From B46-G9 sp964581175 (GTDB lineage Bacteria; Desulfobacterota; DSM-4660; Desulfatiglandales; Desulfatiglandaceae), in NCBI GenBank assembly GCA_964581175.1, contig CAZONI010000017.1, forward strand, positions 1 through 57,098: a stretch of DNA of 57,098 bases, in the 5' to 3' direction. The notes under the pieces were generated by a model that saw only the letters and a program-made list of their open reading frames with translations, was not told where the DNA came from and did no database searches. Shown here one piece after another: positions 51,108 to 57,098 of this stretch (positions are counted from its first letter, which is position 1; every line of letters starts with the position of its first letter). The translations under genes were made by a program, and so were the position numbers.

Positions 51108-52028
51108 TCAATGAAAGACTCTTAACAGTCTGGTGGTCATATCCTGTGTCTTCGCATCACTCACGCTCGCAACGGCAATCAATTCTTCATCTTTCGTGAT
51201 CTTTACATATTCACTCACCCCATTCCACATGCGGTTTCCGTTCAGCAATTCCTTCGCGGCCGGATGGTAGCCCTGTCTGATTTTTTGGGCGAGAGAGCCG
51301 TTCACTTTCAATTCCACCATATCCGGTAGAGCCCTGTTCAACGGAATCACTTCACTCTCCAGGACTGCCGCATTCGAGTCTCTGCATAGTAACTCTGACG
51401 CGACAGCCTTCTCCACGAAAAAATGACCGCTCGCCTCTCTCCTCAGCGCGGTCATGTGCGCTCCCGTTCCCACTTTTCGTCCCAGATCCGCAAACAGGCT
51501 CCTCACATAGGTCCCGGCAGAGCATCTGACACGAATGGTGACCTGGGGAAGATCCATGGAGAGGACCTGCAAAGACTCGACAAAAACCTGTCTTTTCGGA
51601 AGATCGAACGCTGCTCCTTTTCGTGCCAGTCTGTATGCACGCTGTCCCGATACCTTCACGGCGGAAAATCGCGGCGGTTTCTGCTCGATTTCTCCCGTCA
51701 GTAGCTGGCCCGCTCCGGTCAAATCTTCGAGGGTCAACGGGGGCACGGGATATTCCGCGGTTATCTTGCCCGTGGAATCAAGAGTGTCTGTTTCAACTCC
51801 AAGCTTCAATACGCCTTCATAGAGCTTTTCGCACGACATGATCCACTGGGAGAGCTTTGTTCCCTGCCCCAGCAGGATGATCAGGAGACCCGTCGCGAGC
51901 GGGTCAAGTGTACCGGCATGGCCGATCTTCCTGCCAGGCAATATATGCCGGATGCGCCTGATCACATCGAAAGAGGTCTCTCCCCTTGCCTTGTCAATAA
52001 GGAGGATTCCGTCAGTTGGATGTCCCAT
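51108..52028 (-). CDS. truB: tRNA pseudouridine-55 synthase
   Basis: A 306-residue TruB that makes pseudouridine 55 in the tRNA T-loop. It begins DGILLIDKARGETSFDVIRRI, with the catalytic Asp in GHAGTLDPLATGLL, then KLYEGVLKLGVETDTLD and the CSAGTYVRSLFADLG block. A PUA-like C-terminal domain (LPDMVELKVNGSLAQKIRQG) is present. Its ATG overlaps the 3' end of nrnA by 17 bases, so the two are coupled. Confidence 0.96.
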   Translation of the reverse strand: MGHPTDGILLIDKARGETSFDVIRRIRHILPGRKIGHAGTLDPLATGLLIILLGQGTKLSQWIMSCEKLYEGVLKLGVETDTLDSTGKITAEYPVPPLTLEDLTGAGQLLTGEIEQKPPRFSAVKVSGQRAYRLARKGAAFDLPKRQVFVESLQVLSMDLPQVTIRVRCSAGTYVRSLFADLGRKVGTGAHMTALRREASGHFFVEKAVASELLCRDSNAAVLESEVIPLNRALPDMVELKVNGSLAQKIRQGYHPAAKELLNGNRMWNGVSEYVKITKDEELIAVASVSDAKTQDMTTRLLRVFH

Positions 52029-52998
52029 GCAAAAACCGAACTGCTTCCTTCAAGAAGTCTGTCTTCACGGCCTCGATGGATCCCTTGCGTTCAAACCCGG
52101 CCGCCCTGGCATGGCCTCCGCCGCCAAATCGAGCTGCCAGGTCTGCCACATCAACATAATTGTTGGACCGCAGGCTGAACTTATATCCATTATCTTCGAT
52201 TTCCCGGATAACAACGGAGATCTCCACGCCGGATACGAAACGGGGATAGTCCACGAAACGTTCACTGTCGATTCGCCTTGCTCCGGTCTCTTGGAACATC
52301 CGGGAAGTAATGGTCATGAGACCGATCTTTCCATTCTGGTGCAATTCCAGGGTGCCCAGAGTCGCCTGAAGCAGTTTCAGTCTCGCGACAGAATATCCCT
52401 CCAACACGATCCTGGAGATCTCCCATGGCGATGCGCCCGATTCCACCAGTTCGGCTCCTATCCGAAAGGTGCGTGCGGTCGCATTTTCATACCTGAAAGA
52501 ACCGGTGTCCGTCTGTATTGCCGCAAAAAGGTTTTTTGCAGTCACCGTCCCGAGCGGAAGCTGCGCCCGTTTAATGATCTGGTAAACCAGTTCACCGGTT
52601 GAGGAGCTCTTTGGATCCACCAGATTGATGTCGGCAAAAAAATCGTTTGTCTTATGGTGGTCGATGCACACGAGGGTTTCCGGTCGATCCTCCAGAGTGC
52701 TGAGTGGTCCCATCCTCTGAAGCTCCCCGCAGTCCAGGACGAACAATGCGTCGAAATGAGTGCCGGCATCAAAAGACTGGACAACTTGATCTGCGCCCGG
52801 CAACAGGCTCAATGGCGCAGGAAGCGGTTCCTGGGTCACCATGATCGCATTTTTGCCCGCTCGTGACAGAGACGCGCCGAGGCCGAGCATGGACCCTATG
52901 CCATCTGCATCCGGATCAATGTGAGTGGTCATCAAGAACCTGCTTCCCTGCCGTAAGATATCTGCTATTCTGCTTTCAGTTTCTTCCCTGTTCTTCAT
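52012..52998 (-). CDS. nrnA: DHH-family oligoribonuclease/PAP phosphatase NrnA
   Basis: A 328-residue DHH-DHHA1 phosphoesterase that degrades nanoRNAs and can dephosphorylate 3'-phosphoadenosine 5'-phosphate. The metal motifs are THIDPDADGIGSMLGLG, LDCGELQRMG and DHHKTND; the DHHA1 substrate motif is GGGGHARAAG near the C-terminus. Its place between rbfA and truB is typical of deltaproteobacteria and Firmicutes. The start overlaps the rbfA stop by 23 bases. Confidence 0.94.
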   Translation of the reverse strand: MKNREETESRIADILRQGSRFLMTTHIDPDADGIGSMLGLGASLSRAGKNAIMVTQEPLPAPLSLLPGADQVVQSFDAGTHFDALFVLDCGELQRMGPLSTLEDRPETLVCIDHHKTNDFFADINLVDPKSSSTGELVYQIIKRAQLPLGTVTAKNLFAAIQTDTGSFRYENATARTFRIGAELVESGASPWEISRIVLEGYSVARLKLLQATLGTLELHQNGKIGLMTITSRMFQETGARRIDSERFVDYPRFVSGVEISVVIREIEDNGYKFSLRSNNYVDVADLAARFGGGGHARAAGFERKGSIEAVKTDFLKEAVRFLHGTSN

Positions 52999-53338
52999 CT
53001 TTCAATCCGTCGAGAATATGTTCCATGTGACTCCCTGTGGCCAGAGAGGTGTCGTGGATGAATCTCATTTCGGGGACATACCGCAGGGACAATCGCAGGC
53101 CGATCTCCCGCTTGATAAAGCCCTTGGCGCTATCCATACCGGCCTGTGCCCGCACAACCTGGCTTTCTTCCCCCAGGACACTGAAATAGACCGTTGCCAG
53201 TTTCAGATCATTGCTGAGGCGGATGCCGGTCAGCGTTACATTTCTGACCCGTGGATCCTTTACCTTTTCAAGAAGCAGGTACGCCATCTCCTTCAGGATC
53301 TGCTCGCCTACCCGTCTCGCCCTCCTGCCTGGTAACAT
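52976..53338 (-). CDS. rbfA: Ribosome-binding factor A
   Basis: A 120-residue cold-shock-type KH protein that helps mature the 16S rRNA 5' end. LPGRRARRVGEQILKEMAYL, LEKVKDPRVRNVTLTGIRLS and VPEMRFIHDTSL are the family blocks. ATG 53338 has GGAG six bases upstream; a GTG one codon earlier is the alternative. It lies between ylxP and nrnA in the infB operon. Confidence 0.96.
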   Translation of the reverse strand: MLPGRRARRVGEQILKEMAYLLLEKVKDPRVRNVTLTGIRLSNDLKLATVYFSVLGEESQVVRAQAGMDSAKGFIKREIGLRLSLRYVPEMRFIHDTSLATGSHMEHILDGLKDEEQGRN

Positions 53339-53355
53339 CACTTACTCCGCATTCA

Positions 53356-53643
53356 TCATATGTTCAGAATATCCATATCCGTTTCCACAATCTGGGCCAG
53401 GCAAAGGGAGTCGAGAAAACGAAGCACGTGGTTCAGGGCAGAGTCAACGTAGCGCCTATCATTGCCGACAGTGGTTATTCCCAGTTCAATGCGCTGCCAC
53501 TTATCATTGGATCCAACCTCCGCGATCGCCACATTAAACCGCGCCTTCACCTTATCCACCATGCTCCTGACGACCTTTCTCTTCCCTTTCAAAGAGCGAT
53601 TCTCAGGGAGATGAAACGCGATCTTTAACGTTCCCACCACCAT
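53356..53643 (-). CDS. ylxP: DUF503 (YlxP-like) protein
   Basis: A 95-residue protein of the DUF503 family: VGTLKIAFHLPENRSLKGKR, VRSMVDKVKARFNVAIAEVG and WQRIELGITTVGND. It is often encoded between infB and rbfA, as here; YlxP has been implicated in ribosome maturation, but the biochemistry is thin. It starts five bases after the infB stop. A ribosome site is weak, which suggests coupling to infB translation. Confidence 0.92.
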   Translation of the reverse strand: MVVGTLKIAFHLPENRSLKGKRKVVRSMVDKVKARFNVAIAEVGSNDKWQRIELGITTVGNDRRYVDSALNHVLRFLDSLCLAQIVETDMDILNI

Positions 53644-53648
53644 AGGAT

Positions 53649-56324
53649 CTACAATTCGGCCTCAACTTCTTTTAGAAGGTAGAATTCCAACACATCCGCC
53701 GGCTTCACATCCTGGAAGTTTTCGAGTCCGACTCCGCACTCATATCCGGTCTGGACTTCCTTGACGTCATCTTTGAACCGCTTGAGGGAGGCGATTTTTC
53801 CGTCAAAGACAACAACATCGTCCCTCAGCAGGCGCACCTTTGCCGCCCTTTCAATATGTCCGTCTGTGACATAACAACCTGCAACCACGCCCACCCGTGG
53901 GAGGTGGAAAATCTCCTTTACCAGGGCCCTTCCGATAACATCTTCTTCATACGTGGGTTCCAGCAGCCCGGTCATGGCATCTCTGACATCCTGGAGAGCG
54001 TTATAAATAACATCATAGTACCTGATATCCACGTTCTCTTTTTCGGCAATCGCGGCGACACGGGGATTCGCTCTGACATTAAATCCTATGATGATCGCTC
54101 CGGAAGCGGAAGCCAGCATGACATCCGATTCGGCAATGCTGCCTGTTGCAGCATGGATTATGTGGAGTTTCACATTTTCCGTGCTCAATTTCTCGAGGGA
54201 TCCTGACAGCGCCTCCAGAGATCCCTGCACATCAGTCTTCAGCACAATGTTGAGTTCTTTTACTTCACCTTCCTTGATCCTCTCATAGAGATCACTAAGA
54301 CTGACGATGCCGGTCTTCGTCACCTCGTGCTTCTTCTTCTCTTCCACCCGGTGTTCTATAACCTGCTTGGCGGTTTTCTCATCCGGGACGACAATGAACT
54401 CGTCTCCTGCCATGGGCACGCCGGATATACCGTAAATCTCAACGGGAAAAGATGGTCCGGCAATATTGAGCTTCTTTCCCCGGTGATTGGTCATTGCTCT
54501 TACCCGCCCATAGTTCTCACCGCAAATGAAGTAATCCCCTGCCTTCAAGTTTCCCGTCTTGATCAGAACAGTGGCTATCGCTCCTCGGCTTTTGTCCAAC
54601 CGAGCTTCAATAATGGTTCCCCGTGCGGGCTTATTTGGGTTGCCTCTGAGTTCCAGCATCTCTGACTGGAGCAGGATGAGCCCTAGCAAATCATCGACGC
54701 CTTGCCCGGTTTTGGCTGAGATTTCCCCAAAAATTGTCTCTCCTCCCCACTCTTCCGGAGCAAGATCGAGTTCAGCCAACTCCCGTTTGACTCTTTCCGG
54801 ATCTGCATCCGGCTTATCGATCTTATTGATTGCGACCACAATGGGGATGCCGGCGGCTCGGGCATGGTTAACTGCTTCCTTTGTCTGGGGCATAACCCCA
54901 TCATCGGCGGCTACCACCAGCACGATCAGATCGGTAACCTTCGCTCCCCTGGCCCGCATAGCGGTAAAGGCTTCATGGCCCGGGGTGTCAAGAAACACGA
55001 TATCTCCTTTTTCTGTGCCTACATAATACGCACCGATGTGCTGTGTAATTCCTCCTGACTCACCTCCGATGATATTGGACTTCCGGATATAATCGAGCAG
55101 AGAGGTCTTTCCATGGTCCACATGACCCATTATGGTGACAACAGGAGGCCTCGATGCGAGGTCTTCTTCCCTGTCTTCCTCCTCCGCGATCAGGTGCTCT
55201 TCTCTAAAGGAATCCAACTCCAATTCATACCCGTATTCGTCGGCAACCAGTGCGGCAGTGTCAAACTCTATGGATTGATTAATATTCGCTACGACACCAA
55301 GCCCGAACAGCGTCCTGATTAGATCGGTGCCTTTGGCTCCCATGGCCCTGGCCAATTCACCCAACGTTACCACTTCCTGCACCTTTATCCGCCTCTTAAT
55401 CGCCTTAGGGACGGTGATTTCCGTATGCTTTTGGCCCCTCTGAGTTTCCTTCGCTTTTCTGGGACCCTTTCTATCCTTTCTCTTCGGACCCTTCCCTTCG
55501 TAAAGGTCGGCGCGTTCGAAGATTTCCTTCTTTTTGTGCCGGATATCAACTCTGGGGATTTCTTTCTCCTTTTCCGCCTTCCCCTTTTTCTTCCTTTTTT
55601 TGACCGACTTGGCTTTTCTTTCCTCCTCGGTCACCTTTTCTGCAGCCTCCAGCGGAGTAACCGTCTGAACCTTTTGCACAGAAACAGGTTCCGCCGTCTC
55701 GATCTTCTTCATCTCATGAATTATTTCACGAAGCGGTCCCTCTTCAGGACGCTTTATTATCTTGGCGGGTTGTTCCCGTTTCTTTTTCTTTGTTTTCTTG
55801 AGTTTCGGTTTTTCTTCAGACTTTTCTTCAGCGATTACTCCTTCGTCTTTCTCCGGGATTTCCGGGCCTGTATCCGCCTCCCCGGCCGGCGCGGGTTCAG
55901 CGGATTCTTTCGGCTCCTGACCAACAGGAAGTTTTTCGAAAACGATGCCTTCCTTTTCACCTGACGGAGGAAATTCTTTCACCTGTTCCGCTTCAGTAGT
56001 CTTCCCATGCTCTTTTGCTGTCCCTACAGGTACCGCTTCCTCTGCCTCTTCCGGCGGAAATTTTTCCCCTTCGCTTTCCGGGACCTTCTGCTCCACTTCG
56101 ACTCGTTTTTTCCGGCGCCGTATGATCGTGGGCTTGATCCTTTTTTCTTCCACAACTTCAGCGACCGCCCCGGCAATAATCTTCCGGGCGTGAATCGTAG
56201 CCTGCTCGTCAAGCGTACTCATGTAATTTTTGATATCCATTCCGCCGGCCACGAGCTTCTGAACAAGTTCCTTGCTGTCTAGGTTCAGCTCTCGGGCCAG
56301 TTCGTAGACTCTCACTTTAGCCAT
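53649..56324 (-). CDS. infB: Translation initiation factor IF-2
   Basis: An 891-residue IF-2 that brings initiator tRNA to the 30S subunit. An N-terminal IF2N domain (VRVYELARELNLDSKELVQK) is followed by a very charged Lys/Glu/Pro linker of about 250 residues, a second IF2N-like segment (EVVTLGELARAMGAKGTDLI), then the GTPase: GHVDHGKTSL (G1), GGITQHIGAY (G2), DTPGHEAF (G3), NKIDKPDA (G4) and SAKTGQG (G5). Domains II to IV end near FYLLKEVEAEL. The start ATG 56324 has GGGGGA four bases upstream. Confidence 0.97.
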   Translation of the reverse strand: MAKVRVYELARELNLDSKELVQKLVAGGMDIKNYMSTLDEQATIHARKIIAGAVAEVVEEKRIKPTIIRRRKKRVEVEQKVPESEGEKFPPEEAEEAVPVGTAKEHGKTTEAEQVKEFPPSGEKEGIVFEKLPVGQEPKESAEPAPAGEADTGPEIPEKDEGVIAEEKSEEKPKLKKTKKKKREQPAKIIKRPEEGPLREIIHEMKKIETAEPVSVQKVQTVTPLEAAEKVTEEERKAKSVKKRKKKGKAEKEKEIPRVDIRHKKKEIFERADLYEGKGPKRKDRKGPRKAKETQRGQKHTEITVPKAIKRRIKVQEVVTLGELARAMGAKGTDLIRTLFGLGVVANINQSIEFDTAALVADEYGYELELDSFREEHLIAEEEDREEDLASRPPVVTIMGHVDHGKTSLLDYIRKSNIIGGESGGITQHIGAYYVGTEKGDIVFLDTPGHEAFTAMRARGAKVTDLIVLVVAADDGVMPQTKEAVNHARAAGIPIVVAINKIDKPDADPERVKRELAELDLAPEEWGGETIFGEISAKTGQGVDDLLGLILLQSEMLELRGNPNKPARGTIIEARLDKSRGAIATVLIKTGNLKAGDYFICGENYGRVRAMTNHRGKKLNIAGPSFPVEIYGISGVPMAGDEFIVVPDEKTAKQVIEHRVEEKKKHEVTKTGIVSLSDLYERIKEGEVKELNIVLKTDVQGSLEALSGSLEKLSTENVKLHIIHAATGSIAESDVMLASASGAIIIGFNVRANPRVAAIAEKENVDIRYYDVIYNALQDVRDAMTGLLEPTYEEDVIGRALVKEIFHLPRVGVVAGCYVTDGHIERAAKVRLLRDDVVVFDGKIASLKRFKDDVKEVQTGYECGVGLENFQDVKPADVLEFYLLKEVEAEL

Positions 56325-56378
56325 AAATCCCCCGCAAATGGTTCTAATAGCCTCTCCAAATTATATTGGGCCGCACCG

Positions 56379-56606
56379 TCAGAGCATTTTTCTGAATGCT
56401 TTGGCGAGGCACCTTTTCTCCTTGAGAGCTTCAATGCAATGCGCATCATTGCAAACATAAGCCCCTCGGCCGGGAGCGCCTCCGCCTCTATCCATGACTA
56501 CCACAGCAGCCTCATTCAGCACGAGTCGAATCATGGACTTTTTACCCCCTTTCCGGCCGCACGATATGCATGTGCGAATCGGAACGTGCCCTTTTCCTTT
56601 ACTCAT
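56379..56606 (-). CDS. ylxR: YlxR (DUF448) RNA-binding protein
   Basis: A 75-residue DUF448 protein, likely RNA-binding, normally encoded between nusA and infB. VPIRTCISCGRKGGKKSMIRLV and the GRGAYVCNDAHCIEALKEK block with paired Cys are the family features. ATG 56606 is preferred from family length, but the frame is open to GTG 56642 and neither start has a strong ribosome site. Its gap to infB is 54 bases. Confidence 0.88.
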   Translation of the reverse strand: MSKGKGHVPIRTCISCGRKGGKKSMIRLVLNEAAVVVMDRGGGAPGRGAYVCNDAHCIEALKEKRCLAKAFRKML

Positions 56607-56685
56607 GCCATTCTGAACCTTTCGACCTCGGCAACTCCTCACGAGTCAGGTTTTTTCATGCTGACTCCTGGATATCGAGCAGTAC

Positions 56686-57098
56686 CTATTCCTTTTCCTT
56701 CTCCGCTGCCTCCGGCTGAGCCTCTTCTGCCGGCGCTAATGGTTCCTTATCTTCCCTCGATTCGTCCTCTTTGCTCACTTCCTGAACGCCGTCTTCCGGC
56801 ACGGCATCTTTGTCCCGGGAGTATTCCCTGGCACTCTTTATGATAGCCTGGGCATCTTCTTCAGACATGTCACCAAGAGGCAGCAATTCCTCCACGGTAG
56901 CCTCTGCCAAATCCTGGGCCGATCGAAATCCCTCTTCGAAGAAGTCGCCTGCGAGTTTTTCTCCAACGCCCTCTACGCTGATCAGTGACATATAATTCTC
57001 TTTCAGGGCTTCGTTGTAATGAGTTTCGCTCGTAACGTCCAGCTTCCACCCCGTCAATCTTGATGCCAGTCGAACATTTTGACCTCGCTTCCCGATAG
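56686..57098 (-). CDS. nusA: Transcription termination/antitermination factor NusA, 3' part
   Basis: The last 137 codons of NusA, cut by the right edge. The visible part begins in the KH2 domain end (IGKRGQNVRLASRLTGWKLD) and continues into a helix-hairpin-helix region (LISVEGVGEKLAGDFFEEGF, then VEELLPLGDMSEEDAQ) and an acidic Glu/Ala/Pro tail. Only one HhH repeat and a disordered tail are seen, unlike the two acidic repeats of gamma-proteobacteria. It heads the operon leading to ylxR and infB. Confidence 0.95.
   Translation of the reverse strand, partial: IGKRGQNVRLASRLTGWKLDVTSETHYNEALKENYMSLISVEGVGEKLAGDFFEEGFRSAQDLAEATVEELLPLGDMSEEDAQAIIKSAREYSRDKDAVPEDGVQEVSKEDESREDKEPLAPAEEAQPEAAEKEKE

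Noticed and set aside
1..57098. tRNA, rRNA, CRISPR arrays, insertion sequences or prophage
   Set aside because: No cloverleaf with a T-loop, no regularly spaced repeats, no transposase or integrase and no phage structural gene was recognised in either strand.

Overview
The window reads as chromosome of a Gram-negative anaerobic bacterium, most likely a Desulfobacterota (former Deltaproteobacteria) lineage related to syntrophs or sulfate reducers. That placement is inferred from gene content: a full outer-membrane biogenesis operon using LpxI rather than LpxH, a BamA with an extra N-terminal domain, long-form HisG, an archaeal-type thymidylate synthase, a topoisomerase I with five zinc ribbons, DUF503 between rbfA and infB, and beta-oxidation-type enzymes. 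No tRNA, rRNA, CRISPR array, IS element or phage gene was recognised. The DNA is almost entirely coding, with tight operons and many 1-25 nt overlaps.

Layout. 1-0.95 kb (minus): the 5' part of a 3-hydroxyacyl-CoA dehydrogenase and a universal stress protein. 1.2-6.6 kb (plus): a small Nfu-N-like protein, a thymidylate synthase overlapping rlmN, hisI-hisG, an aminotransferase and the GTPase engB. 6.5-20 kb (minus): one long probable operon read lysS, lolC, lolD, bamA, skp, lpxD, fabZ, lpxA, lpxI, a Gfo/Idh oxidoreductase, lpxB and finally an NtrX-like sigma-54 activator. It supplies lipoprotein release, outer-membrane protein insertion and lipid A synthesis together. 20.4-21.6 kb (plus): an orphan LivK-type binding protein behind an intergenic region rich in repeats, ending at a 14-bp hairpin.

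21.7-28.4 kb (minus): an apparent purine/nucleoside uptake and salvage operon. It reads crotonase-fold protein, HD phosphohydrolase, BMP-type binding protein, two permeases, a xanthine/guanine-type phosphoribosyltransferase and a double ATPase. 29-30.1 kb (plus): behind a near-consensus promoter lies a two-gene unit, a single-domain response regulator and a protein in which I see two Sm/Hfq-like segments. 30.3-35.2 kb (minus): LysM protein, dprA, topA. 35.6 kb: a decayed groEL 3' end. 36.3-39.8 kb (plus): FmdB-type zinc ribbon, then a NEW3 protein, ABC ATPase, ABC-2 permease and a 68-residue protein. 39.8-41.5 kb (minus): a DUF6178-like protein.

41.6-44.9 kb (plus): ExbB/TolQ, ExbD/TolR, an FtsB/DivIC-like protein, a TPR protein and a MetE-like protein. 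A possible H-type pseudoknot sits between the first two. 45-57.1 kb (minus): the nusA-infB translation and RNA-processing operon (nusA, ylxR, infB, ylxP, rbfA, nrnA, truB, rpsO, pnp), continuing into an M16 peptidase, dut, a YycJ-type metallo-hydrolase, a GAF protein and trmL.

The best candidates for something undescribed are the response regulator/Sm-like pair, the exbB-exbD pseudoknot, the nested repeats between lysS and the LivK-type gene, and the placement of an NtrX-like regulator at the end of the envelope operon. All domain calls are from reading motifs by eye; no database search was possible.
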